This document shows, in pieces, positions 36,461 through 50,364 of a stretch of 64,000 nucleotides of DNA; positions within the stretch are counted from its first letter, which is position 1; each line of letters begins with the position of its first letter. Below the pieces are notes generated by a model. That model saw only the letters and a program-made list of their open reading frames with translations, was not told where the DNA came from and did not search any database. A program made the translations under genes and the position numbers. Source of the DNA: Dasypus novemcinctus (taxonomy: Eukaryota; Chordata; Mammalia; Cingulata; Dasypodidae); contig NC_080690.1 of assembly GCF_030445035.2 (NCBI RefSeq), positions 30,778,796-30,842,795 of the forward strand. Reading direction: 5' to 3'.

Positions 36461-36471
36461 TCTTTGCTGTG

Positions 36472-36548
36472 TGAGATAACACATAAGCAAGGTAACTCAT
36501 CACATTGTCAGTGTGGAACTTATTGGGGGTCCTAATTCTGCCTACCAC
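36472..36548 (+). repeat. Old placental interspersed repeat, right half
   Basis: Completes the element interrupted at 35448, ending in 'gggggtcctaattctgcctaccaca'. Confidence 0.6.
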
Positions 36549-39500
36549 AGAACCCAACTTATATGTGCTAAAAGAAAAGTAGAAGATACATAAAGATACC
36601 AGAAAAGTCTGGGTTGGGTAAACTCATTAAGAACTAACTTTTGAAATTCCTTGAGAAAAGCAGTGATAAGCAGAGACCATTTTTCTTAAGGAGTTACAAA
36701 CGAAACCTCTCCAGTGACTACTATGATTCACCTAGTCCTCAGAGTTCTAGAACCATGTCTTTCTAAGGGAAGATTAATGTGTGGGATTAGTACTGGAATC
36801 AATTTGACTGGGTAAAAGATAGTGCCATAGCAAAAAAGTAAGATGTGTTGTTAGGTTGGAGACGAATTCCATAGGATGCCATCAGTGGGTCTAAATGGTC
36901 TAGACTCAACGCTCTCAGGTTTTAAGGTTAGAACCTCACTGTTACCTATGAGAGGTGGTTTTTCTTGGAGGTCCATGTTTTACATTACCCAATCTCAAAT
37001 AAAACTTGGTTCTACCTAAAGAACATTTTATTAACATGGAAGTAATTTACTCTGTAGACTTTTTTTTTAACACTTTCAAATATATCTAAGTAATGCAATG
37101 TACACCTATTGATAAAACAACCAAAATAAAATATAGGAAGGACATATAATAAAGTACAAAATTGTATGTCCTTTCATAAACCACCATGTATATGTACCCA
37201 TTTCCCAGAGGGAAACATTTTTTTTTTTTTAAACTATTTCTTCTGGTGAAAGTCAGATACTCTCATTAGTTGAAAGGTTATTTCTTTTCTGGAGTAATGG
37301 TAGAGCTACATGTCCAAAGTCCTTTTAAGATTCCAGGCAAACCATTTTTCTTTTATCTCTGTTTGTCATTACCCTCCATCTGCTTTAGACATATTTATGT
37401 TTATGCTACCAATAAAATAAGGGGGTATCTTTAGTCTTCTCCCTAATACAAAACCATAAAATTGTTAATTGTCTCCAAATTTCATTATAGGATGGATTTC
37501 TTTTGAAAAGCTGTATAAAGGTTATAACACTTTCACAATCATGCATGTTTTATGCAATAAAATTACAAATGTATGTCTTTATAACACACATATACACATA
37601 TCAATGAAAAATATAATCAGCTTCAGGCAAATGTTAAAGAAAATCTTTTTCTTGGAGTTATATCATTTTCCTAATATTCTACCACAATATGCTCTGATGT
37701 GTGATTTGAGAATTTGCATCCCTCTTTTGACTGGCTCTATGGAATTGTTACAGTTTTACTAGATATCTATTAAGAATTTACTGTATGCTTGAACCTCTCT
37801 AAGCATAAGGATACAGCCATGTATGCTAGACAGAATTCCTGCCATCACAATCTTTATATTCCATACTGAGAGAGATCCCCTGTGGTGGGAAATAAACAGA
37901 CAAACTCTTTTGGAATTTCCTGTGCCTCAGTCTTGCATCCAATTGGAGACTTGCCATCTGTCATTGGGTTCCCACAGGCAAAGTAATTAATCAATCTGGC
38001 ATTTAAACCTCTAACTGGAATGATCCTGGACTATTTCCATCTTTCAGGTAAGCATCTCACAAATAGGAAATAAAATTATATTTCATAATCTGACTGACTG
38101 TAGACCAGATCCAGCCCACAGACATATTTTGCATGGTCCATACAGTGTATTTTTAAAAATTTGAATTTGTGGTCAAGATTTGCAAACTGAGAAACTTCAC
38201 ATGAAAATCTGAATTTCCAGCTTTTCCTGGGTAAGCTGAAAGTCTGACACCCCTGGGTCCAGATTCCAGGTTGGCAAAATTTAGCTGATGTTAAAAGCTA
38301 TCACCCTCCTTAGCTGTGGGTCAGTGACTATGGCTGATGCTACTGGTCCCCTAGGGCCCTTAGCATTTCCCTGTCCAATGACTTCACTTCCAAACCCCGG
38401 GGACCTGAGTTTCTTTGTTCAAGGGCTATCTCTGGCCCCTGGAGCCTGCTCTGCTCACAAGCAAATCAGAAGAGCCAGAGAATTTAAGCACTACCTCCCC
38501 TAACAGCCCTCACCCAATAGCAGGTAGAATTTGATATACACGTAACCCAGCTCCCCTTTTCTGGACGTAAGAAGTCTGACAAGCACCTGGGTTGCCAGGA
38601 GGGAGTTCCAGCAGCTCCTGGTGATAACTCTCTACCTAATGTACCCAATGTTGCTGCCTGCCTTCCCTTCCCTGTCCTGCTCCTCAAGTCCCTCCCACCA
38701 TTTCCCAGGATCAACCTCCAAGAGACTACATGTGTTCAAATATATATATATATTTCAAACAGGTCCAATAGTACTTTAGAAAGAGTATGGATAAGTAAAA
38801 ACAATTAATCTAAGAATAGCCTTATGTCAAAAACCTGAAGAATATATAAGGACTGTGAAAACCATCTATTTTAACAGCAACTGACACCAATTGACATTGA
38901 AGACATTAAAGGTTACCACCAAAGAAGGCCTGTAGAGCACAAATTTACTTACAGTCATCTCCTATAATTTAAAGGCATTGTTAGCAGAAGGTAAGATATA
39001 TACAAGTCTGGCTTTGGCATGGATGTTGCTGACACAATGGAGCCACCTCAGGTAGGTTGCATTTGGCATGAAAGAACTTTCTTCTTTCTACTCTGTTCAA
39101 AAAAAGGCCATTTTAAGGGGTTGTATAATTTGCAATCTGGGTCTGTATTTTTTCCAATTCCTTGGGTACTGTTGATGGATCTGTGACAATCATTATAGTC
39201 AATTACACAGTTGTATTCACATTGCTAGATTTGTTTCAAATGATGAGTATCTTGATATGGAAGAAACCATGAACTGGAAAACAAGAAACCCTGCTCTCCT
39301 AAGTCCTAGACAGGCAGGCCTTGGATCAGAGTAGTTGGGGATCCTGTTTCTTAGCTTGTACTCCCTTCCCTTAATTGAATGAAAGTATCATTTTATAGAA
39401 GAAGAATGATATTACTAAAGACCTGACAGATAGGAGAAACTTGGGACTTGATATTAGATGGCCATGGCTCTCTGAACACACCTACACCTTGCATCAAAAG

Positions 39501-40214
39501 AATGGAGAAAGATCCTTTTGTCAATGATCGACTTTTACTACAGATGAACCTTATTTCTCATATGCATCAAATCATCCATAATTGCAATGTACACTAACAA
39601 AGCTTATTTATTGACCCTAGTGATTATTTTTTCCAGAATACTTAGATGGCCAAGATGGCAAATGTGGGGACCTGATCCTGTGAAATGAAGAAAAGGCACT
39701 ATTAGCTTTTCAGAAATAGGAAAGTACAAATCCTTCTTTTACTTTCTGTCCTCTTTTCAAGCTTGCTTTTAATATCAGAGAAGCATCCCATCAGGGCTCG
39801 AGTTTCATATTGGTGATTGCATAGTTATATTGCATGCTTTGCTGTTTCTTGATTATAATTGAGTCACTTACACAAATCTGAGCAAAGGCAGGAAATCAAC
39901 CATTTGTGATGAATAATTCCTGCAAATTGGAAGCAAGACTACATTTTACAAATGCAGATTAGGTAATAGTTCGGATTTGCAAGAAGAACCCTACAGGTAG
40001 ATATATTATATGATCTCACTCACTAACACATTCATTATACACAGTTAGGGTGACTGCTTGCCTAAATATATCTGGGACAGTCTTGGATTACACCTGTTGT
40101 CCTATTATCCTATTTAGTATTTGTCCTAGACAAAGGTATCAGTTGAGATGATAAATAGTCATCCTATACCCAGTATATATAAATATATGTAGCTCTTAAA
40201 AGGCCATGCAGCCT
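36549..40214. other. Unassigned sequence
   Basis: No gene is supported. Possible L1-type tail at 37060-37240. A hAT-like decayed patch at 38090-38280 ('ccagcccacagacatattttgc', 'cacatgaaaatctgaatttcc'). A GC-richer stretch at 38290-38740 contains featureless open frames of 71-76 residues. Confidence 0.4.
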
Positions 40215-40440
40215 TTAAGAAATTTCATAGGTTTGAGAGTCAGGCAGTTCTGAGTTTAAATCTCAGCCCTGATACTCATTAGCTGTGAATTAATTGACAG
40301 TTTTAACCTCTCTGGGCTTCTGTTTCTGTGTAAGTACAGTGAATGTGAAATAGCTGGCCCTGACTTCCATATTAAGGTTGTTGTGAAGATTAATTAAATC
40401 CTTCATGCATTGCAAATGCCTGAAATATTACCTGTTACAT
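40215..40440 (+). repeat. MIR SINE
   Basis: MIR order: 'gtcaggcagttctgagtttaaatctcag', 'ctcattagctgtgaa', 'aacctctctgggcttctgtttc', 'ttaaggttgttgtgaagatta'. Confidence 0.8.
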
Positions 40441-42159
40441 ATAGTTTTCAATGAAATGTGGATTAACTTACACAAAATCACACACGCACACACTTGCACA
40501 TATATACACCTAGTTTGGGGATTTTTTTTTTTAATACATCTACTTTTCAAATAAACAATTCCTGCCTCCTCCCCTAATACCTATGAAATTTGTAATATAA
40601 GCTAGTTTTATAAGTAGAAAATGGTACATGTAAATAATCAAAAATGGACAATGGTCTCAGCATTTTCAACAAACCAGTACAAAGAAACTTGTTGCCTTGC
40701 AAGTTTATCCTAATAAACTCTATCTCCTCATAATTCCAGCTTTGCTATTTATTTCCTTTTCCCTCCTTCCCCTCCTCCCCCCCCCCCCCCCCCTTTTCCA
40801 TGAGCCTTGAAGGAAGCAAAGCATGACTGCTTTCCCATATCCCTTTGGATGGCAGGAGCTCTTACAATTAGAAATGTTCCCAACCCTCACAGTGACAGCT
40901 TGAGCAAACCCCCCAGAGAGCAGGATATGGATTCTTGTGCCTTTAACTTTCTCTTTTAATGAAAAACAGAACTCAGCTTCAATGAAGGGAGACTTGCAGA
41001 GATTTATTGGGCTTCAGAACCTAAATCCATTAGCCCATTGATGCTCCATCCTCCTCAGCAAGTTTGTCCTCCTTTTACCCTGAGAAAGCAGTAGCCTATG
41101 ACTGTTTTTCATCTGAATTCAACCTTTCAATTGTTGGGCACAATTGTATTCAAATAATCTGAATATATATTCAGTTAAATATCAAGTTGTACACTCTGCA
41201 TTTTCTTCTAATTTAAAGAAAGAATGCAACTTGAAAGATCCTTCAATGATAGGCATTTTATAATTTTCTATGACTACTTCATCTAGATAAATAATATATA
41301 TTTCAGGGGTATGAGCCTATTGCTCAAATTTTTATGTACATGCTCTAAAGAGTCTTCTACATAGCTTTAGTTACTTTTCTCCGTATTCTTTGGAGTATGT
41401 ATGTAAAAAATTGCAATAGGCTCACATTTCTTTTTCTTGTCCCTCTTCTCCATGTTACTCAATGAGTTTCCATTTCCTGAGTTAGAGTAGGCTGTCAGAT
41501 AAACATGTATGGGCTGAAGGACATGCTCAAATAAATAACAGAAAAAAATAAAGAAGGTCATTTCATTTGGAATAAAAGAGTTTCAAAACAGATGAAGTTT
41601 TAATGTTTCCCTTCTCTTTATATACAAACTTGAATATATGCTATAATCATGAATTTTCCAATTCAAAATATAACAATGTAAAAATCAAGTGAATGTGTCA
41701 ACTTAATATAATCAAAACAAAAGAATTCTCATATGAAAAAATGCACCAATTTAGACTTTCTTTCTCTTTCTCTGTCTCTCTGTCAATGCACACACACAAA
41801 TGACAAACATTTTACGTATAATGTATATGTATATATTATAATATATAATATATGTATATATATTATATATGTAAATAAATAAATAGGACTATGTATATAA
41901 CCAAAATATATTTTTCTTCTTTTGGATGTGATCAGGCTGAGTTTTTTGTATATTTGCTTTTGGTTACTTGAGAGCATTTGTTTCATAGTATCTTGCTAGA
42001 ATCATAGTTCTCCAAAGAATGTAGACATGGATAGAGAGTAAAATGATTGTGATCTTAAATAGTCCTTCAGTGATTATGAAAACGCCTCATTCCTCAGTAA
42101 CTTTTCCAGTAATATGAACACTATAAATTATTGTCTTTTCCCTATGTCTCTTTCCTATA
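40441..42159. other. Unassigned, AT-rich; C17 run at 40777-40793
   Basis: No gene. Contains a pure C run within a pyrimidine patch (40755-40798) and an AT-rich microsatellite-like patch at 41820-41880. The C run here lacks obvious L1 3' sequence on either side. Confidence 0.5.
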
Positions 42160-42547
42160 TGATGGTTAATTTTATGTGCCTTGGTTTGGTTATGGTGTCC
42201 AGGTGTTTGGTCAGATAAGTCTAGATGTTGCTGTGAAAATATTTTTCAGAGGTGATTACCATCACAATTGGTTCGCTTTAAGTAAAGGAGATTACCCTTG
42301 AGGGTGTGGGTGGCCCTCATCCTATAAGTTGAAGGTTTTGAGAGCAAAATTTGAGGTTTCCTGAGGATAAAGAAATTCTTCCTCAAGGCTGCAGCATCAA
42401 CTCCTGCTGGGCTTTCAGCCTGCCAGATTGCCCTAGAGATTTAGGACTTGCCAGCCAATCAAATGAGCCAATTCCTTAAAATACATCTTTTCATATATAT
42501 TTCATCTCCTATTGGTTCTGTTTCTCTGAAGAACTCTGACTGAAACA
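42160..42547 (+). mobile_element. MLT2-type ERVL solo LTR
   Basis: Begins TGATGGTTAATTTTATGTGC. It contains 'aaaggagattacccttgagg', 'gtgggtggccctcatcc' and the late 'gagccaattccttaaaat' stretch, and ends 'ctctgactgaaaca'. This is the order of MLT2B-like LTRs. TG...CA ends are present. No target duplication is legible, as expected for its age. Confidence 0.78.
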
Positions 42548-44484
42548 TCGCTGTTCAAAAAATGATCAGATTTTCAAGGAGGAAGACAACACTATGTCTC
42601 TTTCAAGGAAATGTTCTGATAGAAATTACTTCCTTAACATCAATTAAACCCCTTAATGGGGTGAGGGTATAGGGAAATACTTAACTGTAAGTAATATTCT
42701 ATTTTACTGACAAGGCTTGGAGATATGAAAGTGAACTGGTTGAAGATTACATTTGGTAAATGGAATAGTTTCTACTTCTGTATTTAAATATTTCAAAATA
42801 TTTAGACCAACCTACATTAGAAGTTGGTTTAACAGCATACTTTCTGGAATTATAATTATGGAATTATATTCTTTCCTCTTTTTCCTTCTATTCCCATTCT
42901 CATGTATGAGAATATTATTGAGCTAGATGCAGGAAATCATGATGTTTAGATTTTTAAAGAGTTGTCAGTGTTACCCTAAATACAGTATCCCTCATCTTGC
43001 TTTCCCATCTTCTAATCTACATGAATTATCAGAAAATTGGAGATTATAAACAGCCTCATGTACAAGAAGTCAAATGGAAGAACACTTCATGAGTTGTTTA
43101 TCCTACAGAAATATTGTTTCATAAGTGAACAGTGGACAAAGACCAAGCATCAGATAAGAGAGGGAATAAAATGTTAAGACAACAAAAATAAGACTGGCTA
43201 AGAGCCTAGATTTAATGACTTTCAATTGTAGTTCTGCCATTTCCTAGTAAAGTAGCTTTGGATAATTTAATAAATATTCAACACTTTCATTTCCTAATCT
43301 ATAAAATGGGACCAATAATGCTAGCTAATATATAGGATTACTTCATGTAATATAAAAGGTAATATTCATAAAAAGTGAATGACATATATATGACACTCAT
43401 TAATTAATATAGTACCTATGTTTTGTGCCCCACTGTAACATTAAGTTTCTGCTAGAAGGAGTAGTCAGATACCTGCTCCAATTCTCATGAGGGCTCAAGG
43501 TCTTCTTATATAAATACCAGTCCTCACTGGACTCTAAATCCCATTAAGCCTCAGCCCTTGGTCCCAAACATTTATGAACCACATAAAATCCAAGTTTTAT
43601 TATATGAAGCAATATGAAGTGCCTGTAACACTTGTAGTTTACCAGCACAGATAGCTATGCAATATTCTTTGTCCTTTAAAAAGCTCTCATTCTCTAATAA
43701 ACTCAGTCTTTGAGAGCCTGAGTGATTCAACTCTTGAGTTCAAATGCCATCATTTACCAAACTTTCAATTTGGCTTGAAAAAAAGTTGCATAGGAAGGTT
43801 TAAGCTAATCTAATAGGCCTTAGACATATCAGGGTATTCTGGATATCAAAGGCCATCATGGTATTGAGGGACTCATTCCTACGAGGTAAAGAAAAAAAGT
43901 AAAAGCTTGATTATGAAAGTAAAGTTGAACAGGAGAATATATGCAAAAATCCCAACCATGCCAGCTAGTTGATATGACATAACATTTTTTAATACCTTTT
44001 AGTAAGACCATAGGATGTGGAAACTGCCTTCAAGATGAATAGGCTTTCAGACATTGAATTAGAATAGCATTACCTTTGATCACAAATCTAATATTGAGCA
44101 CCTATAACATAAAACATGATTTCACAAAACATGTATTTCGATATTTGAGGTCAGGGGACCACATCATTCACCTTTATATCCCACAGCATTTGGCTCAGTT
44201 GTGTCATACCTCTTTCATTTGCCTCAACAGGTCTATTCTCCACTTCTCTCCTCTCTGTTCCCTGCCCTGGGAGGTTGGCCTTCATGGATCACATCAACAG
44301 TTCCCCTTGCTCTCTGCTTCCTATCAAGTTTGACCAATAAGGATGCCCATTAGCAAGCAAAAGAGGTATGAAGAACAGTAAGAATAGGATATTTAATCCC
44401 CAGGTTTCTACTTTATGAGATCTCTTTGCGCTGATTATATCCCTTGACCCACAATTACTGCTTTCAAAGGAACATCCTCTAAAC
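42548..44484. other. Unassigned, with MIR at 43190-43380
   Basis: A decayed plus-strand MIR ('ggctaagagcctagatttaa', 'ttcctaatctataaaatggg') lies at 43190-43380. No gene is seen. Confidence 0.55.
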
Positions 44485-44655
44485 CAGTACTTCTCAAACA
44501 TTGACACACATACAAATTACATTGGGAGGCTGCCAAAACACAGTTCTGATTCTGTAGAACTGTAATGGGGCCTGAGATTCTTCATTTTCATTAAGATCCC
44601 ATGAGATACTAATATTGTTATTATGTGGACCATCTTCTGATTGGCAAGTCTCTAT
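44485..44655 (+). mobile_element. MER5A-type hAT relic
   Basis: Left end CAGTACTTCTCAAAC, interior 'ggctgccaaaacaca' and 'ggggcctgagattcttcattt'. The right terminal repeat is decayed. Same family as 34626-34814. Confidence 0.7.
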
Positions 44656-46402
44656 AACATGGTCACCTTCTGATTTCTGATTTTTTCCTTTTCTAAATCC
44701 CTTCATGCTCATAGAAGGTAACATCACATTTGCTATTAACTCATGGGGTTTGCACTTTCCCTTGTGGTCTCCTACAACACACCCACCCTTTTTCAAATAT
44801 TTCCTTTGAAAATAAAAACCAGTCTTCCTCAATTAGTTGGTTGGAACCACCATTTAATAAACCAATGCATGACATAGAGCAGGAATTCAATAAATGTTTA
44901 ATGATATCAAACTCTTGGTAATTCAATTAAATTGTGCAGGTGGAGCTTTTCCATAAAATCTTCTATATAATGAATGTGTCAAATGAACCATAGTATATAA
45001 TATAAAGGCATAAAATAAATGACTTGGCTTTTAATAGTTTAAGGTAAGTGGAGACTTCAAAACTAAGTATCTTCTCTTATCTCCTCATATTTAATATAAT
45101 GGCAAGTATACTGATCCTTAAGTAAAGGAAGCAGTTCCATAATTGAAACATTTTAATTTAGAGAGAATTTGACATTTTCCCTGTAAATCAAATGGTAGCA
45201 AGTTCACACCAGTTGGTGTGGGACTAGCAATTTGGGAAACAATGCTACACTCAAGAAAGTAGTCATTATGAAACTTATATATAATATTCAAAAATAGTTG
45301 AACTATAACATATGCTATCTAAGGGAATTCTTCTTTCCTTCAGAATATGTATTTAATTAACATTAACATTTTTGAAATTTAGAAAGGCTAAACACATTGA
45401 AAGGCATATGTACTTATTAAGAAAGCTTATGCATCCAAATTAGTTTTATTACTAGCAAATGTCCACCAATGAGTTTGTTATGGAAAGTCAGAACAGAAAG
45501 GCAGCTGAGTTTATTCAACAAGTTCACTGAAATTTTATCATGTAACTATTATCTGTCAAACTTGTAACAAATTCTGAGTCTGGCTTAAATTTCATATGGT
45601 TGCTCATGAGAAATAGATCAGCTAACCTGGATTTGAGTCCTGGCTTTATCATATAAGAACTGAGTAACACTGGGAAAACACAGTGAAGTTGTTGAAAGTA
45701 TTAAAAGAGTCAGTGTGTATGAAACACCTTGTAATGACAAAGTATGGGGCTCAAATTGAGAGATTTTATAAACATGTAATATGAATAAGATGTTTTATGG
45801 ATATGTCAGAGAGAACTACAATTAAAATGGAAGTTCACAGAAATTTATATAATTACATATATATATATATTTTTTATTGACTCCTGCTTCTTGCTTTCTT
45901 TCATAGAAAAAAGGAGACAAAGAAAAATGGCTTATAGGATGTATGCCCTTTTATGCTCTCTTCAGAACCTGTTCCACCCAGTTTGGGGGCAACTAAAAGA
46001 TATTTAGAGAAAAGCTTAAGGGGCAACTTGAACTCAAACACATTTTCCTGGTACACCATGGAGTACTATCTTCCTCGCTTCCTGCTGACCCCACAGCAAG
46101 GAAAATAATATAATATTTAGGAAATTCTGCATATAATTTATTCTATTAAAGAATAATGAATACAAAGAGAAAACATCCAGAAGAAAGTGAATAAGAGAAG
46201 AGGGAATCCATTTGAAGAAGAATGAGGGATGCCCATCATTGAGCTTTGTTGACACATGGATAATTTGGAGCCATGCTACCTGGTTATATCCATTCCCCTG
46301 TGGCTGTAGCTGCCATGATTGTACTAAAATTTTTGTGAGCTTGGGTTTCTCATGGCAGGCTGGTGTGTGAAAAGCCATGGAGACTGTCCATTCAATGGAG
46401 GC
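44656..46402. other. Unassigned, with a weak MIR near 45610
   Basis: 'aacctggatttgagtcctggctttatc' at 45626 suggests a MIR fragment. The frames at 44741-44926 and 46034-46477 have no recognisable domain. Confidence 0.45.
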
Positions 46403-46803
46403 TGTGGTAGTTTTAATTATATACCCCAACAAACACATTTTTAATCTTAATCCTTGTTCCTGTGTATATGAATCCATTGTAAATAGGTGTTATTTGCAGA
46501 TAAGATGTGGTTTTATTCCTTATTACTGGAGACCTTATAAAGTAAAAGCCCACAAGGAAAAGTCAGAAGTCAAAAGTCAGTGGAAACTGTAAGAGCAATG
46601 AGAAAAGAGAGGACACTGTCATGTGACATAAAGAAAAGATACAAGTCAAGGAATCCCAAAGATTGCAGCAAGTCAGCACCAGAACACAACCAATTCCCAG
46701 AGGAAGCAAGCCTTATAGCGTCTGAATTCATAAGACAATAAATTCCCATTGCTTAAGCCAATCCATTATATGGTATATGTGATAGAAGCTCAGGCAAACT
46801 GAG
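46403..46803 (+). mobile_element. MaLR-like LTR (MLT1 type)
   Basis: Begins TGTGGTAGTTTTAATTATAT, has a central 'gagaccttataaagtaaaa', and ends 'taagccaatccattatatgg' then 'aagctcaggcaaactga'. The layout is that of MLT1-like LTRs of the ERVL-MaLR group. Boundaries approximate. Confidence 0.55.
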
Positions 46804-49800
46804 AAGGTGACCTAGTCAACTCATTCCACTGGTTACTAGTGCCTGTACCCCATGGATTGAGAGCCACAGATAGAGAAAATCCCCTCCAAGAGCAATATAA
46901 GATAAGGCTATCAGATAAATAAATGTAGACTCTTAAGAGGCAAGGAAAATTTAGCAATGTGCTTTAAGAAAGGAACAAAATATGACTATTAACTAGGTAT
47001 AGTAAAGGTGCGGTAACTTAGGTCAGTTTCCAAAGAAGTAGAGCTGGAAGAGAGGATTCTTGTGAAAATGATTTATTGAAGGAGGAACCTCAGAGAAACT
47101 AAAAGGAAGTGAGTATGCCGGACAGAATGGGGAAGAAGCTAAGTAAATATAAAGTGTCAGCTTGAATTTAGGCAGCCTGATTTCATGGCTAGCTGTGAAG
47201 CCTAAATGGCCCCACAATTTTGAATTACCTAGAGTTAAAGTGCTTGAGTTTTTCTACAGTATCAGTCTGAGAAATACAACCTCTTGGTTATTTCCTGACG
47301 ATGCGGCTACAAGAGCAATTCTCTGAAGGCAAGTAGCAGCTGGAGCATGAGTATGGTTGCCTAAAGTGAAAGAGTTCTCTATGTATGAGACAAACCTTAC
47401 ATCATTAGATCTACTTGCTTCTTCCATTAAACTTTTTCCTTCCAGGTTGTACCTCTCCAGGATTCTGGATGGTCACAATCTAATGGAAGATTTATAAGAG
47501 GAAGTTTAGTGGAACAAACTCTATCTTCTGCTCTTGCAGTGGTCCCAAAGCCATAACGGATACACCATCTTTCTTTTCTACCACCTGTTCTCCTTACCCC
47601 TCCCCACTGGCTAAGGCTTATACTGGTCTAGGTGCCTTTCAAAGTGGAGTACAAGACTCCCATACTTATGGTGACTTAAGTTCTGATTTCCATGACCTTA
47701 TCAAGCTGTACTTACCCATTTAAAACTGGGCTTGGAAATAAGATATGCCCAGTAGATAACCCACCTGATTTATGTGGCCATATGATTACCTAAAATATTG
47801 TAACTACTTTCTTTGACTGCTGGGTTTCTAACCCAAAGTGGTCAGGGGGTGCACACGATATTGAGTTGAATGGGACTCTTACTATGTGTTTTGTTAGGAA
47901 GATTTCTTTTCTGGAAACCTGGACCCCTAAACCCACAGAGTCTATAGCTGGGGAACAGGAAACCCTAATACCTCAACTGAGCAATGGAAGTCACTCCTAC
48001 TCTCAAACCCATTCCCCATACCCATGTATTCTACCTATAGAGACACAGCACTACACAATGGCTGTACTTTTAAGATATATATTGCTTCCTGAAATATGCA
48101 GCACCTCCAAGTTGATGCCTCAGCTGTACTTCTTAGATGCTATCCCACTATTCTTGCAGGGCAGCAAATTCTGGATGGAGTCATTTCAATAGGACAAGCG
48201 GATTTCAAAGTCATGTTATTAAGGCCGCTCTTGTTTGCCTCAAAGTAGTCCCTTGGTTCAAATCAATCTTAGGAAGTATCCCATGTCAGTAAGTCAGACA
48301 TGCTGAATCTTTGGGTTGTGGCCCTGGCTTAGGTCCTGAGAGCAGGAAAGAGAAGTTCATAGGGATATTGTGTTCAGACCTTTCAGGGTGAGTTATTGCC
48401 CCACCTAGGATAGAATGAGTGTACAGTATAATAAACTTTCCATCAGTTGGCTGGTGTTCTTGAAGTATGGTACTATAACCAGAGTACAGTATATTAGATT
48501 GAACCTTCAGTAGCAGCAAAGGCTAAGCCTTGAGGAGAGGAAACCATGGTATCAGCTTAATTCAGACATTCATTGGTCAAAGGCAGTTCTATGCCACCAT
48601 GGAAAGTCCATTCATAACCCCATTATACAAGCACTGGGGATAAAGGGTTGCTGATATCTCGTATGTCAATCATCCTATTTTTGTTTAGTGCCCCTTCTGT
48701 AGTAGGTGCTCTCTGGAGGACATTTAACGTACAAAATTCCTACATTCTGTGAAACTTCTGTAGGCTTATCCATGTACCTCTTCTATCAACACCTTGTTCC
48801 AATCTTCTAATCTACAGCAACAATTGATACATCTATGATATATAGCAACTGGGGTACCCTAAATAGAGCAAAGGAAACCTATAAGAATAGTTAAAACTTC
48901 CATAAGAAGCAAGAGAGAAGAAGTAGTAGCATCAGTCTCTAAAAATTTAGGCACTAGCATTTTTTTAAGTTTATTAATAATAATCATTTATACAGGTGTT
49001 TAAACCTTCTGGGAGATAGTAAGAACTGATTTAGTGAAAACTTATTCTGCAACTGGGATTGGACTGGAAGACAGGGAGACAAGTTTGGGGGAGAAGGGGA
49101 TGCAAATGTTCCAGCTCTGATATAGGATAGAAGTCTGTGAAAATGAGAAGGTGATGAATTTGAGACATTAAGACAAGGTTAAGACAAGAATTTGATGACT
49201 AATCGGGGTGTAAAATTTGGTGAAATTTATTTTTAAAAAGTCCAGGGAATTTAGGTGCATTATCTGGTCTCTTAGAACAACAGGATAATTTTTTATTCAA
49301 CACATTAACAGCATCTAACAGAAGAATATAGATGGTGCTCAGACCTGTTATTTAAAAGACCTTTCTTTCTATAATTATCACACTATGTATATTCCATAAT
49401 AATATTCTTGATAATTGGTACAGTATTGTTGCATTAGTTTTTGAAATGTGTTCTTTAGCTTCAAATATACTGAACCACAGCTTCAGCTGCTTTAATATTT
49501 TCTCCCCTTCTGGAAGTTAATAATGCTCCTGAAAAAGCAATTAAACTAAAAAATAAAGCTTCTTTTTGAAGAATAAGCAGCTTGCAACCTGGTATAATGC
49601 TGAGATGGCACGAATAACACAGTACTTATGATCTAAGAGAGAAAATGAAAAGTCTTTATTATTTCCCCAAATGCAACAACCAAGGCCTAAAGAAATACTA
49701 TGACCATTTATTGCATTAGATAACATGCATTTTTGTAAATGAAATGCTTACTTCTGAGCATTATATCCTCCACTTTAGTGATTTGGCTAAATAGTTAATT

Positions 49801-50364
49801 TGATCTCCAAATATAAAGAGCTCTAATGTCATTTTAAGACTCAGAAGCCAAGTGGAAAGGTGAGAGGGAAACAGAACTGAGCAGAACCAAAGAGTAAGCC
49901 TCTCCTTGGAAGAGCATGAAGGGGACATGAATACTCATTGATTTCACCCAGAGAAAACCTTCTTGGCATTTCAAGATATGGCTTTTGTACGAAAGCATTC
50001 TTTCTAATCCCAGAACTGCTTTCCAGAAAATTAAGACAGAAAGTTTATTTCGATAAAACAAAAGTGAAACTAGGCTTTTAACTGAAGAATGTAAGTCTTG
50101 CTATTCTGTTAGTCTCAAGAAATATGACCCACCCAAGTTACTGGCACACTCTTGGCAGATGTAGCATAGAGAAAAGCATTTCTGAGGTTCCTTATACCTC
50201 AGAAACAAGTATGTCTTTGTTCAATTTGACTCTTGAATTGGCAACTACTATTCAAGAAAGAAATTCCACAGTTAAAATGGAAGCCTTATTAAACAAAGAA
50301 CATACTTAATATAATGCCAACATAACCCCAAGGGTACAAGCACAAGATAGTCACTCTGCTCACC
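46804..50364. other. Unassigned sequence
   Basis: No gene is seen. Parts of 47030-48700 feel like decayed ERV-internal or other repeat sequence, but I could not anchor any motif. The 108-residue frame at 47866-48192 has no recognisable domain. Confidence 0.4.
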
